Assembly (NCBI GenBank): GCA_964036045.1
Contig: OZ038392.1
Coordinates: 21,230,090-21,294,089 of the forward strand
Reading direction: 5' to 3'
DNA: 64,000 bases
DNA from: Eutreptiella sp. 'Long Island Sound 2002'
Lineage: Eukaryota; Euglenozoa; Euglenophyceae; Eutreptiales; Eutreptiaceae
Positions 9,617 through 21,306 of the stretch are shown here, in pieces (the first letter of the stretch is position 1; the number at the start of each line of letters is the position of its first letter). The notes beneath the pieces were generated by a model. That model searched no databases, had not been told where the DNA came from, and worked only from the letters and a program-made list of their open reading frames with translations. The position numbers and the translations under genes were made by a program.

Positions 9617-11346
9617 ATGGTGTCGATACTATGCTGTCACTGGGCTGTGTCGTCTAGGCTTAACTTACAGCCCCAGGCCAACGTCATTGATGCCCATGCA
9701 TTTGCATTGGCCCTCGTGCTCGCCTATCTTTTGCCAACCTCTTGCCCCCTCGCCTCCCCTCCAATGCAGATCCATCAAGGACACCATGGTGCAGCGTCGC
9801 ACTCCCTGAACGTCACCGGGAGCACCAAGAAATCATACTTCTGCCTCTGTTGTAGTATACAATGTCGCCGTTGCTTGACCTTGCGGACGACGTCTTGGAA
9901 AAGATCTGTGATGCTGTTCAGGTGCCCTCCTCACCCCCCCATAGTCCCTGTTTTTGGACAGCAGGAAACTGTTTCACACGCCTTATCCTCATGCCTCTTT
10001 CACATAGTCATCTATGATGCGCTAGACAAGGGCTGCCCCCCCCCCCCCAAGGTACATGGCGTGGTCTACACTGCCCGAACCCTGCCCAGGGAATACTCCT
10101 TCTCCCACCCAGTTGGAATTATGACCTGGGCTGCTCTCGCAGCGCACTGGTCGCTGCGCAACTCCCTGCTGAAGGGGGGGTCAGCCTCCTTTGATGCTTT
10201 CCTAAACATATAGATTAAATCCGTTGGCACGCTGATGGCGTGGAGCCCTCTTTCTAAGTATTCAACAGTGTTTCGTCAGTTCTATCACTCGCTGGTCCAC
10301 CAGCGAAATCATGGGTCCTTCCTGCCAGTAGCCATCGAATATCAGGTATCTGTAGAAGCGGAAACAGAGCGACAGGCAAAAAAGCAAGAGAAGCAGTCCA
10401 GGAAAGCAGAATTGGCCTCGCTGGCATTAAGTGAAATCTCAAGGTGTGAGTCAGAAGGTTGCACGATGGTCTACACAGATGGTTCCGCTGAATGGGTTGC
10501 AGGAGTGGGATGGATAGGGGGATGGGGTGCCACAGTGCCAAGGGGTGGGAAAGAGCCTCTTACCTCCCCCCGCATGAGCGCCAGACAGTGAACCGAGCTG
10601 AGTTGCAAGCTGCAATTGAGGTGCTGAAGTATTATGGAATGCAGAGTATCAGGTTAGCGGTAGCCACAGATTCCGCTTATGTCTTTTCTGGGGTTCAAGG
10701 CACAGCTCTCCGGTGGAGGGCAAACGGGTGGGTGACTGCACAGGGCCCGGTACCCAATGTTGATCAGTGGATTGACCTGATGAATCTCATTGACAGTGCA
10801 GTGGCCACCCTGGAATGGATCAAAGTTCCCAGCCACAGTGGCATTGCGGGTAATGACAGGGCTGACCAATTGGCGGAGGAAGGGAGGAAAGCTTCCCCCC
10901 TATACATCACAGCCAGGGGCCGAGTACCCAGGCCCATGACACCACTGCAGACCCCACCTCAGAGGCCTGAGGTTGATCCTGATGATGTGGTGTTCACGGG
11001 GTGGAAGTTACGCCGCTGTGCTATGACGACATATACACCCCCATCACACTGCGGGCTAGAGGAAGGGAGGTGGAGCAACCACCTCCTGGTGGGGATGCTG
11101 TCAGGCGTTTGTTTGTTGAGGCACCAGGAGAGAGTGACGCATAAGACCCAATGTCTGAGGACAGATTGGTCTCCTCACCAGATTCATCCATTGAGTCAAC
11201 GGACTGCGTGACCCAATCTGATTACAACACATCCGGTGAGCATATGGAGTTTAGCTCTGATGTCAGTTCTACCAGAAAGAGCCGTAAAGCAATGGGTGCG
11301 AACATTGGATCTCAGAACTGCCGAACATTGCTGCATATGCATACCT
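9617..11346 (+). pseudogene. Non-LTR retroelement tail with RNase H domain (broken)
   Basis: The first part contains GQQETVSHALSSCLFH, the zinc-knuckle-like end seen after the reverse transcriptase of non-LTR elements, then a hydrophobic stretch (MTWAALAAHWSLRN). After an in-frame TAG at 10,211-10,213 the same frame continues into an RNase H domain: YTDGSAE (first Asp), then, after a frameshift near 10,560, NRAELQAAIEVL (Glu), ATDSAYVF (Asp) and VPSHSGIAGNDRAD (His/Asp). All four active-site positions are present. An acidic, Ser-rich tail in yet another frame runs to about 11,346, where copy A of the Ty3 family begins. The RT itself is missing upstream. Role in life: removal of the RNA strand during reverse transcription. 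No promoter seen. Confidence 0.7.
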
Positions 11347-13161
11347 GCTTTGTACCTGTCCTTTGTCATTTTGCATGTTGGGATCATCCAGCAAGGTGTT
11401 CAACAACCAAACCTCCAGCAAGCAGGAACATCAACACAGGCAAGGCAAACCAAAATACCTTTCTGGTAGCAGAGACAGTCCCACAATTAGAGCTAAAGCA
11501 AGACGAGTAGAACATTGATTTCTCCATGTCTGTCACACTGAGTGCAAGAACCCTGCCAAACAGGTCCCAACCAGTGGCGGACCCTGTGGCTCGGCCTTCC
11601 ACGGCGCTGCCTCTGAGTGGGCTAGGTACAAAAGAAGTCATCCCTCGTAGACCTGGTGCTCGGGGACAGCACAGAGCAAGACGGGCGGAGGAAAATATAG
11701 AAGGAGCCCGCCCCGACGTGCAGGTCCTTGGCTTAACGCAGGAGAACCGCAAACGCCTTTAAGGCAAGGACCCCGTGGCGGTGGCCTTAGCTTCCGTGAC
11801 CGCCATGTCCGAGAGGTTATCCCTTCCCCCTTCAGAATCCGCTCCTATTCGTGCATTTGAGAAGTTGGCCAATACTAAAGTCAAAGCATGGAGGAAAGCA
11901 CGAAGAGCAGGAAAAGGAAGGAGACGTCGATGGGCCCTATGTTTGGAACAACGTGGGGAGAGGACACATTCGATATACCTTATGACGAAAGCGCTGTGTC
12001 TGCGTCGGCCCCTTCGTTAGAGTGGGGGCTTGACTGGGTGTCCAGGGAACCTACAACCTCGAGGACACCTGTGTGCATGGGGCGAGGACCCTCTCCACGC
12101 GGCGTGTCTCCAGAACCCACATGGGTGGAACGAGGTTTGCTCCCACGCATGGCAGCTCCCAAGCTGGGTCCTGATGAGACCGTGGAGCTGCTCACAAGGG
12201 TCTTGGGTGCAGGCCAAAAAGACCCGGACCTCAGTGCCCTGTCTGCGGCACTTAAAACAAAGCTGGGGATTTCGGAGCTGAAGAAGCCCCCCCCATACCA
12301 TGTCCCCTGGTGTGGAACTGCTGACCATGGATGTAAAGAGCTGCCGAGGCATCCGCAGCTCCCCCATGGACACTTGTCCTAGCCCTTTCCACCCCCGTGT
12401 GAGGACTGTGCCTGTCTGTAGTGTAGGCGATACCTCGGAGGCTGAGATGAAGAGCTATGGCCTCGCTGCATTGGCGCCATTGGCCATTCCACACCCCTCA
12501 CCCGCTTCACGTGGAACAGGTGACCCAGGTGTACCAAGTAGGGGAACGAAGGCCATCGCCACGGCAAACCTTTCGATCGAACTCCCAGAGTTCGGTCCCA
12601 AAAATCTGCCCAAGTGGGCTGAGGAGTTTTCTGAATTTTTACTCCTCACTGGTGAGGAGCAAGACTAAGTCAAGACTAAGTGCACACTCATCAAGAAGGC
12701 GTGCAAAAACGACTTCCTCGAGCAGCAGGTGAAGTCCGCTATCAGGAAGAGCTCCAACTGGGGCTACTTCCTGAAGAAACTGGATCAGATGTATCCAGTC
12801 TATGACACGGACCTTAGTGTCCGTACCGAAATTGCGGAGTTGCCAACACTGCCCGAATTCCCAACCCCTGCATGCATCTCACAGTTTGTGGCACGGCTGG
12901 AGGAGCTCATGGAGCGTATGAACCCCACCTCCTATGGTCCTACTGAGCCTCACCTTTGGCTAGTAGGGAAGATTCCTCCCAAGAGCTGGGAGAGCTGTCG
13001 GGAGACGTCCGAGAGGAAAGCTCGGACTCACTGCTATGATGATCTGATCGATCTGCTGATTGATTTGGCCATGGAGAGGGAGAATGACTCTCACATGGAC
13101 AAGTACCTGCCCAAGCATCTACGAAGGGAGACCCCCGCTCAGAAGAGTCCTGCAGGGAGGT
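11347..13161 (+). pseudogene. Ty3 family copy A: truncated gag
   Basis: Similarity to copies B and C begins at about 11,347, inside the leader downstream of the LTR, so the copy lacks its own 5' LTR. Gag starts at the family's shared ATG (11,526; MSVTLSARTLP). It is broken by an in-frame TAA at 11,760, frameshifts near 11,900 and 12,300, and a TAA at 12,666. The capsid-like part reads LPEFGPKNLPKWAEEFSEF and continues to ERENDSHMDKYL. At 13,161 gag is cut off and runs straight into the next LTR, so zinc finger, protease and RT are missing. The same gag-LTR junction occurs in the minus-strand copy near 25,282, so this is a shared deletion derivative, not an independent break. Confidence 0.8.
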
Positions 13162-13734
13162 TGAGTAAGAAAAAGTCACTACCATGTCCTTCTTGGGGTA
13201 CTTGATCCAGGCCAAGCCCCCCCTTATTCTTTGGGAAGTAATTAAGACTGACAATTAATCATTTGTACCACTCTTTTGAACCTTTGAGTACACTTTGCAA
13301 AGTAACTAGGCCCATAACCCTAGCCCCCCCATGAAGTTCACCCCTACCACTCAAGTGAGCGGAGGTATCTTCCTTCACAGAGGATATACCGAAATGAAAT
13401 AGGCACTTCATGCCTTGGGCCTTGTAGGTTACGCCTAGTGGTCTCCCACCTCAAGACCCCTATACTCAAATGTTTCACCTACTTATTGTGGTGCTACTTT
13501 TTAACTGATTCTGAATTCATTTGCTTGGCCATACTGGCCAAGCCATATCCTGTGTCTGACCCAGCCTACTTGCCCCTGATTCCTAACCAACTCCATTGCA
13601 TGTCACACTGTGCACATGGAGTGCTTGGTACTATCCTTGGGGCCAGACTGATGCCATTTTTCACTTATAAGACCAATTGTTTTGTCCATATGTGATTGAA
13701 GGATTGTATTTATACCTGCATTGTGTATCGTGCA
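13162..13734 (+). repeat. LTR of Ty3 family (copy A/B junction)
   Basis: About 573 bp beginning TGAGTAAGAAAAAGTCAC and ending near TATCGTGCA. It is shared with a minus-strand copy (24,709-25,282) and a diverged copy (28,550-29,107), and in part with 18,562-18,800. TG/CA ends are inferred from where the copies start to resemble each other; no target duplication or canonical tRNA primer site was found, so the exact 3' limit is provisional. A TATA-like word lies in its last fifth in sister copies. It serves as 3' LTR of copy A and 5' LTR of copy B. Confidence 0.7.
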
Positions 13735-13987
13735 GCCCCTCTTTGCTACTTATACTTTGAAGTGGAAGGATTATCACCTGACTTTGATTTGGATCCGGTA
13801 TTTGGGCTGCTTTGTACCTATCCTTTGTCATTCTGCAGGTTGGGAAAATCCAGCAAGGTTTTCAACAATCAAAAACCCAGCAAGCAGGAACATCAACACA
13901 GGCAAGGCAAACCAGAATACCCTCCCGGTAGCAGAGACAGTCCCACAAGCAAAGCTGAAGCAAGACGGGTAGAACAATAATTTCTCC

Positions 13988-16186
13988 ATGTCTGTCACAC
14001 TGAGTGCGAGAACTCTGCCAATCAGGTCCCAACCAATGGCGGAACTTGTGGCAGGGCCTTCGAGGGCACTATTCCTGAGTGGGCTAAGTACAAGAGAAGT
14101 CATCCCTGGAGCACCTGGCCCTCATGGAGAGCACACAGCAAGAGGGGCGGATGAAAATATTATAGAAGGAGCCCGCCCAGACGTCGAGGTCCCTGGCTTA
14201 ACGCAGGCGAACCTCAAACGCCTTGAGGGCAAGCACCCCGTGGGGGCAGCCTTGGCTTTCTGTGGTCTCTCCCGTCCCCCATCCTAAACCGCTCCTATTC
14301 CTGCATTTGAGAAGTTGGCCAATGCTAATGGGCCCTATGTCTGGAACAACATGGGGAGAGGACACGTTGGAGATACCTTATGGCGCGTACGCTACGTCTG
14401 CGTCGGCCCATTCATCAGAGTGGGAGCCCAACTGAGTGTCCAAGGAACCTACACCCTCGAAGAAGCCTGACCGCATGGAGCGAGAGCCCTCTCCACGCGG
14501 CGTGTCTCGAGAACCCACATGCGTGGAACGAGGTTTGCGCCCACGCATGGCTCGGTCTCGATGAGACCATGGAGCTGCTCTCTCGCGTCTCGGGTGCAGG
14601 AGAAGAAGACCCAGACCTAAGTGCCCTGTATGCGGCACTTAAAACAAAGCTGGGGTTTTGCGAGCCGAGTAGCCCCCCCCCTACCATGTCCCGTGGTGTG
14701 GAACTGCTGGCCAGCGATGTGAAGAGCTGCCGAGGCATCCGCAGCTCCCCCATGGACACCTATCCTAGCCCTTTCCACCCCCGTGTGAGGACTGTGCCTG
14801 TCTGTAGTGTAGGCGACACCTCGGAGGCTGAGATGAAGAGCTACGGCCTGGCTGCACTGGCGCCATTGGGCATTACACACCCCTCACCCGCTTCAGGTGG
14901 AACAGGTGACCCAGGTGTACCAAGTAGGGGAACGATGGCCATCGCCACGGCAAACCTTCATATCGAACCCCCAGAGTTCGATCCCAAAAATTTGCCCGAG
15001 TGGGTTGAGGAGTGCCTCGAATTTTTACTCCTCACTGGTCAGGAGCATATTGACGTCAGGACGAAGTGCACGCTCATCAAGAAGGCGTGCAAAAAGAAAT
15101 TTCCCTAGCGGCAGGTGAAGACCGCTATCAGGAAGAGCTCCAACTCCGGCGACTTCTTCAAGAGACCGGAAGGAATGTATCAAGTCTATGGGACGGACCT
15201 GAGTGTCCGTACCGCAATCGAGAAGCTGCCTACACCCCCCAAGTTCCCAACCGCTGCACGCATCTCAGAGATTCTGGCACACCTGGAGGAGCTCATGGAG
15301 CGTATGAACCCCACCTCCTATGGTCCTACTGGGCCTGACCTTTGGGTAGTAGGGAAGATTCCTCCCAAGACGTGGGAGATCTGTCGGGAGACGTCCAAGA
15401 AGAAAGCTCAGACGCACTCCTCTGATGATCTGATCGATCTACTGATCGAGTTGGCCATGGAGAGGGAGAATGACTCTCACATGGACAAGTACCCGCGCAA
15501 GCATCTACGAAGGGAGACCCCTGCTAAGAAGAGTCCTAGAGGGAGGTTGCCTCAACCCCACTCTAAACCCGGGAAGGGCCGAAGTGGATAGTTGAAATAC
15601 ATGAAGGAGACCCCCCCCCCCTTGAAAGGCAAAGGGGCCCATAATTATTTCTCCTGTCGTCCCACTGGCGAGGAAGGTGGACCTTACCACGCGCCCGATT
15701 GTGATGGGCAAAGTTCTTGCTCGCTCCAACTGCAGCGCAAGCAGAAAACTAAGAATGGTCAAGAGGTGAAGCACCAAGACCGTTTCCGCTGTACGATAAC
15801 GTGCGGGTATTGCGGCAAGCGTCGGCATTATGAAGATATATGCCACATAAAACGCCGCGAATCCGACAAACATAAGAAAGGGGAAGAAGATCGGCGGAAG
15901 AACGCCGGTAAGGGTAACCCCGAGGGGGGCGGCTGTATTCCTAGGGGATCCCCCGGTAAGGGTAACCGTGGTGGAGGACGAAGGTCCTCAGCGCCCCGCA
16001 CTCGTGGAAGAGGAGCCCCCAACCATACACCCAAGGGTGAGCAGCCGGCCGACAAGCGGACTGTACCATCTACCCCCAGCGCTGGCGGCGCCGAGAAGGG
16101 CGAGAACCCCAAGAACCGCAAGCTCAACCGGCACTCTAAGTGCCTGCAGGCTATTGGAGTGCAAGTGAAGGTCCCTGGATGAGGGA
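13988..16186 (+). pseudogene. Ty3 family copy B: gag
   Basis: Gag forms the particle shell and packages element RNA. It starts at the shared ATG (13,988; MSVTLSARTLPIRSQ). A frameshift lies between 14,280 and 14,380; from 14,380 one frame runs to the gag/pol boundary apart from TAG at 15,106 and TAG at 15,589. The first of these replaces a Gln seen in the sister copy near 25,740. The capsid-like segment (LPEWVEECLEFLLLTG through ERENDSHMDKY) is followed by a His/Cys segment (about 15,650-15,860) ending in the CCHC knuckle CGYCGKRRHYEDIC and a Lys/Gly/Pro-rich basic tail. One extra G near 16,177 shifts the frame just before the TAG at 16,187 that separates gag from pol. Confidence 0.8.
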
Positions 16187-16189
16187 TAG
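16187..16189 (+). promoter_or_regulatory. Gag-pol boundary TAG, candidate readthrough site (copy B)
   Basis: TAG lies in the protease frame and is followed by GGGGGCGGCTCC. The codons before (GAT GAG GGA) and after the stop are the counterparts of those in copy E at 31,548, where the same TAG and the same GGGGGCGGC follow. Confidence 0.5.
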
Positions 16190-18561
16190 GGGGGCGGCTC
16201 CGAGGAATACGATTTGGTTTTCTGGATCACCGTTAGAATAGGTGATGAGGTTTACAAGGCGGTCTTGGACACGGGCGCCACACTTTCAATCGTGGCCCAC
16301 AGATTGCTAAAGCTAGCCAAGATCCGGAAAACCAAAACCGAGGCCATAAGGGTAGGGGATGGTAGAACCATCCATTCTCTGGCGGGGGTCGATGCGACCG
16401 TATGTGTGGGCAATGAAGAGGTGACTCAGCACTGCAAAGTGCTTGACACCGACGCCTTTGACATTGTCATTGGCACAAACTGTGCGCCGTAACCCCTAGG
16501 TGAAACTGTTGTCTTTGCAACGTCCCTATGCCCTACACTGTGACTTCACCAGTGGCCTTTTCTCTGTCCCTTTGGAGCTGTCACCACGAAAAGAATCCGG
16601 TCTACGCTACGTGAACCGGTCTTATCGAACTGAAAACTATCAGTTGGTGCGACCGGTCTTGGAAAATGGACTTGCCGCCCTGCAGGAAGACCTGAATGAA
16701 GTTCAGGTGGAATTGTTCGCGAGTAAGGAGCAGCATATGATGCAGCTCTATTGTTCGCAATATCTCAATAACGCCTATCGCTTCCAAACGGAGATCGATG
16801 GAGTTATACTATGCTAACCCCCCATTCTCCCAACTCGCTAAGGTGTTGACCAAAATCGCCCTTGAAGGAGCGAGAGTTGTGCTGCGCACCCCCGCTTGGG
16901 GTACCAGAGGGGAACAGGCCTATTGGAGGCGTTTGTTGGACCGTGTGACTTTGGGAAGAACTAAACTCCCCAACGGCCCCATCAACTTTCCTGAAGACTC
17001 TCAGGAGACCATGCTTGCCCCTGAGTGGGGCACTTTCTTGTCCATCGTTGATGGCTCTCTGAACCCCGTACCGGTGAGTGACCTTGAACAGGAAGTGCTC
17101 CAGGAGTTGATGACCGAAAACAGAGGCCTTACCCTCCTGGATCTTAAGAAAAGATCCGAGTACTCTTCGGTCACCACTACGAGTGGTGAGTGCCTCGAGG
17201 AGCAGGAGACTCCGGCAGTCCCTACTCCCGTTGGTTGACGCTGTCGACCACCTAAGTGAGATCGCCAGCTCAATACCGCCTGGATCTTAAGAAAAGATCT
17301 GAGTACTCTTCGGTCACCACTACGAGTGGTGAGTGCTTCGAGGAGCAGGAGGATCCGGCAGTCCCTACTCCCGTTGGTTGACGCTGACGACCACCTAAGT
17401 GAGATCGCCAGCTCAATACCGCCGGTAGACCCGGAGCTGTTCCTTCCTAGCGCAGCTGCTTGTGGAAGAGGTGGATCTTGGTGAGTCCACCCTGGCGGGT
17501 CTCATGACCACGCTGTTTTTTGGATGCGGGCCACAGATGGCCCTACAAGTCAGGTACCTGGTGCTAAGCCCTCACCCAACAACATGCCCGTCTCTTGGTA
17601 CGATGTGGAGGACCTTCAAAAGGTCCTATGGGCTAAGGTTGAGGGTATCAAGCGACAGACCTGTCTGGACCTCCTCAAGAGGACCTGGAAAACCACTATA
17701 TGGTCCGAGGGGGATGATGAAGAAATGACTCTCCCCGATCCTGAGATACCCCTAGTATACTCCCTTCACTATGTCCAGCAGGGTCGCCAGGGCTGGGAGG
17801 ACGAACTGCCCCTTGAAACTATGGGGCGCATGAAGAAACAAGAAGAAGGGAAGAGCATGCTCCATGCCGAGGAGGATTTTGCTGAAGAACTGGAGAGCAT
17901 GAACCTGGACCCTTGTCTCGGTAAGCTTATCCAGAAATACGAGGAGGTTTTTGGAGCGTTGCCCCAACCCCCGTCTTGCAAAAAACTGCTCCAGATGGAC
18001 CTCAAACTCAAACCAGAGTTTGAAGGGTCTGTGGTAAGACGGCGTCCGTACCCCGCCCCACAAGACCAAATGGACGAGATTGAACGCAAAATCCGGGAAT
18101 GCACGGATGCTGGCCTCGTCGAGGAACATAAACACGGGGACTATCCGCGCCATTGTAGCCCTTGTCTCCTTGTGGCTAAACCTGGCTCCACTCCTATACG
18201 CTTGGTTGTTGACTATGGTGAGGTCACCAAAAAGACCTAGAACCACTCAGGGAGTATCCCCAACATGGAGAACACCCTAGAGAGAATCGCCAAGTGCCGA
18301 TTCAAGACGAGGATGGACAAGCGCAGTGGCTTTTGGCAGGTAGACCTAACCCGAGCAGCCCAGGAACTGCTCGCCTTTGTAACCCCTAAGGGCCGTGTCT
18401 TCCGCTGGAAGGTCATGCCCTTCGGTGTCGCGAATGCCCCTGCACTCTTTCACGAGCTGATGAACAAAATCCTATATATCCTGAGACGCAAACCCCTTGT
18501 ACACGAACTGGTCTCCCGTGGGGCTGAAATGGAGGCACACATCAACGACGTGAACCTGGGT
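16190..18561 (+). pseudogene. Ty3 family copy B: pol part 1 (protease, Dam-like domain, RT)
   Basis: Pol order is protease, methyltransferase-like domain, RT. The protease has the active-site motif LDTGATLS (Asp at 16,268) and ends near DIVIGT. After a frameshift at about 16,490 comes VELFASKEQHMMQLYCS, then (another frameshift near 16,790) LYYANPPFSQLAKVL with NPPF at 16,816-16,827 and TPAWG, the pattern of Dam-like N6-adenine methyltransferase domains known from DIRS and some Ty3 elements. A 143-bp tandem duplication disrupts the linker. RT follows from about 17,600: VQMDLKLKPEFE-type palm entry, DKRSGFWQVDLT and MPFGVANAPALFHELMNKIL, with an in-frame TAG at 18,238. The coding sequence stops at 18,561 within the catalytic HINDVNLG (YxDD position); the remaining pol lies on the minus strand from 23,976 downward. 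Confidence 0.8.
17137..17422 (+). repeat. 143-bp tandem duplication inside copy B pol
   Basis: Two adjacent copies begin CTGGATCTTAAGAAAAGATC at 17,137 and 17,280. Since 143 is not a multiple of three, the duplication alone disrupts the pol frame. Few differences separate the copies, so it looks recent relative to the element. Confidence 0.85.
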
Positions 18562-19555
18562 CAGTTGCTTGGCCATGCTGGCCAAGCCATATCCCGTGTC
18601 TGACCCAGCCTACTTGCCCCTGATTCCTAACCAACTCCATTCCATGTCAAAATGTGCACATGAAGTGCTTGGTACTATCCTTGGGGCTAGACTTATGCCA
18701 ATTTTCACTATAAAATCAATTGTTTTGTTGAAACATGGCTGAAGCTTTGTATTTATACCTGCATTGTTCTATGTGCAGCCCCTCTTTGCTACTTATGCTT
18801 TGAAGTGGAAGGATTATCACTTGACTTTGATCTCGATCCGGTATTTGGGCTGCTTTGTATCTGTCCTTTGTCATTTTGCAGGTTGGAATCATCCAGCAAG
18901 GTGTTCAACAACCAAAAACCCAGCAAGCAGGAACATTAACACAGGCAAGGCAAACCAAAATACCTTTCTGGTAGCAGAGACAGTACCACAAGTAGAGCTA
19001 AAGCAAGACGAGTAGAACATTGACTTCTCCATGTCTGTCACACTGAGTGCTGGAACCCTGCCAATCAGGTGCCAACCAGTGGCGGACCCTGTGGCCGGGC
19101 CTTCCACGGCACTGCCTTTGAGTGGGCTAGGTACAAAAGAAGTCATCCCGCGTAGACCTGGTGCTCGAAGACAGCACAGAGCAAGAGGGGCGGAACGAAA
19201 TATAGAAGGAGCCCGCCCCGACGTGCAGGTCCTTGGCTTAACGCAGGAGAACTTCGAACGCCTTTAAGGCAAGGACCCCGTGGTGGCGGCCTTAGCTTCC
19301 GTGACCGCCATGTCCCGGAGGTTATCCCTTCCCCCTTCAGAATCTGCTCCTATTCCTGCATTTGAGAAGTTGGCCAATACTAAAGTCAAAGCATGGAGGA
19401 AAGCAGGAAGAGCAGGAAAAGGGAAGAAGACGGCGATGGGCCCTATGTTTGGAACAACGTGGGGAGAGGACACATTGCAGATACCTTATGACGAATGCGC
19501 TGTGTGTGCGCCGGCCCCTTCGTTAGAGTGGGGGCTTGACTGGGTGTCCAGGGAT
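18562..19555 (+). pseudogene. Ty3 family copy C: partial LTR and 5' gag
   Basis: Begins abruptly at CAGTTGCTTGGCC, inside the LTR, and continues through a TATAAAAT box (18,709), the leader and the gag ATG (19,031; MSVTLSAGTLP). Gag carries the same in-frame TAA at the Leu-Gly-Lys position (19,265) as copy A, so the two share a defective ancestor. Gag stops at 19,555 after GACTGGGTGTCCAGGG. The missing continuation AACCTACACC is found on the minus strand starting at 26,403, which marks the inversion breakpoint. Confidence 0.8.
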
Positions 19556-21223
19556 GATGGCCAACAGGAACCTGCGTAGCCGTGACGACATAATTGCAAC
19601 CAGGCCAATACGGATCTGCCCCCGCGTCTTCCTTTCCCCGCGCTCTGGTGGTGCCATGCTCAAAAACAGGTCAAATGTCTGGTCAAAAGTCTTCATCTGG
19701 GGGTATGCGCGGCACCTAGATCCGAGACGACTCAACATGGCCTCCAGGGGCTCCTCAGCATAACAACGACCAGGGACGGCGTCCTTCCGGGGTAACCACA
19801 ACAGAAAGGCAACACAAATTGTGCGTACGTAGGGGACGTTGCAGTCCGTGTCTGTTGTCAAGGCTACAATCAATACCAAACTCAACCCCAAGACTTTGCG
19901 GGCCGTACGGCCTGTCCCTGCTGGTCGACCATCCCAGTTGCAGTCACGAACCAAGTTTCCAAGGAGGAACGCAGCCGGAATGTAGAAGTGCAGGAGGTTC
20001 TTCAGTCCAGTCAACCATACGAGCGGTAGCTTGCGGGATGCCTCCCGAAACGGCATAATTGAAGTCTCCTTGGGTACAATGCAGTCCTCAATGTTGGATG
20101 TGGCTAACAGTAGGGCACAAAATTGCTTCTCCATGTGCAACAGCTTCGAGTGGCACATGATCTCCTCATCTACCGTAGGCATTTGCTGCCCACGGTAGCC
20201 CAATATGGGGAAGAACTTGCGGTGGATCATGGCACACACATACTTATAAGGGTGCCAGCAATCATACAGCATTGGGAGAGTGGGATAGTGCTCGGACAAC
20301 TTAAAGGGGTTGTATGTGCGGCTATACATGAACTTGGCGAGTCTATAGAATATATTTTCATCCATCAGAAGGGGCATGACGTGGCGTTTGTGAACCTGAA
20401 TGGCTAGGCATTGTTCCCTGATGTGGAGCAAGTCCCCATTGGAGCTGGAGACCAGGTCGGCTAGCGGCAGGGGGTACCATTGCAGTGAACGAATGCTGTC
20501 TCCGTGCACATCTAGTGGAACCCGTATATATTGGGTCTCTGGTGGATCCCGCCTCGAAGCGTCCACCGCTCGTGGGAACTCCCGGAAACTGGCTGCTATG
20601 GTCTGTGCTGTTTGCGGGATGCGTTGGAGAAGATGGTCAAGTGTAGGGAAACCCGGGTACATAGGAATCACACTTGTATGCAACATTGACATGGCAGTGA
20701 CGTTCGGACAGCAATCAGGTCGTATCGGGTCACTGCAGCACCGTTTGCGATACCAGTTGTCAAACTGCACCGCCACCTGCTTCCCTGCCATTGATCTCTG
20801 ACTGGCGTTTGTTCTGACGTGTGCCTGCTGCCCCAAAGGCGGTAAGCGGCCCGCGGCAAGACCTGCATGTGACAATTGTCTCCGCATCCCCCTGGATGCA
20901 CTTATCATTGAGGCAACAGCCTTTGCCTCTGGCAGAGCCATCATTCGACAGAGTTGCATCATTGTGTACACCTGCCGTGCAAACACTCCATACCACCTTG
21001 GCCACGGTGTTTGCCCATGAGCTTTGTTCAACGTTGCCATACTGCGTCTGGTTCGCCGGTTGACCCTCATCTGTGCGCAGAACTCCACAAGTAGGGCTGC
21101 ACCTATTTCCTCATCGCGTAAAGCGGCATCCATAAGCTCTAGCGGTGCACCATACTTCGCTCCACGTAAGAAGTCACGCAGGAGACCAAAGGGATGTGTT
21201 GCAGCACTGGTCACCTGGCTCAT
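19523..21223 (-). CDS. Uncharacterised 566-aa protein, possibly a transposase
   Basis: I do not recognise this protein with confidence. It is uninterrupted for 566 codons from ATG at 21,223, in a window where almost everything else is broken. Conserved-looking segments include FDNWYRKRCC (residues ~170-180), LLMDENIFYRLAKF (~300), YDCWHPYKYV (~340), NLVRDCNWDGR (~440) and YAEEPLEAMLSRLG (~495). The spaced Asp...Asp...Glu residues could be a DDE nuclease centre, but that is only a guess. No signal peptide or clear membrane segment is evident. The last ~10 residues are read across the inversion breakpoint (19,556) into reversed gag; in the un-inverted order the frame would end a few codons past the break. 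No intron is needed. Five dyad motifs lie 80-335 bp upstream. Confidence 0.55.
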   Translation of the reverse strand: MSQVTSAATHPFGLLRDFLRGAKYGAPLELMDAALRDEEIGAALLVEFCAQMRVNRRTRRSMATLNKAHGQTPWPRWYGVFARQVYTMMQLCRMMALPEAKAVASMISASRGMRRQLSHAGLAAGRLPPLGQQAHVRTNASQRSMAGKQVAVQFDNWYRKRCCSDPIRPDCCPNVTAMSMLHTSVIPMYPGFPTLDHLLQRIPQTAQTIAASFREFPRAVDASRRDPPETQYIRVPLDVHGDSIRSLQWYPLPLADLVSSSNGDLLHIREQCLAIQVHKRHVMPLLMDENIFYRLAKFMYSRTYNPFKLSEHYPTLPMLYDCWHPYKYVCAMIHRKFFPILGYRGQQMPTVDEEIMCHSKLLHMEKQFCALLLATSNIEDCIVPKETSIMPFREASRKLPLVWLTGLKNLLHFYIPAAFLLGNLVRDCNWDGRPAGTGRTARKVLGLSLVLIVALTTDTDCNVPYVRTICVAFLLWLPRKDAVPGRCYAEEPLEAMLSRLGSRCRAYPQMKTFDQTFDLFLSMAPPERGERKTRGQIRIGLVAIMSSRLRRFLLAIIPGHPVKPPL

Positions 21224-21306
21224 CAACAGTGGAACAGAACCAGACTAAATGAAACAGTGAACAACAACGAAACAAACCTGCTCAGTGATCAGACAATTGG
21301 TGGAGA

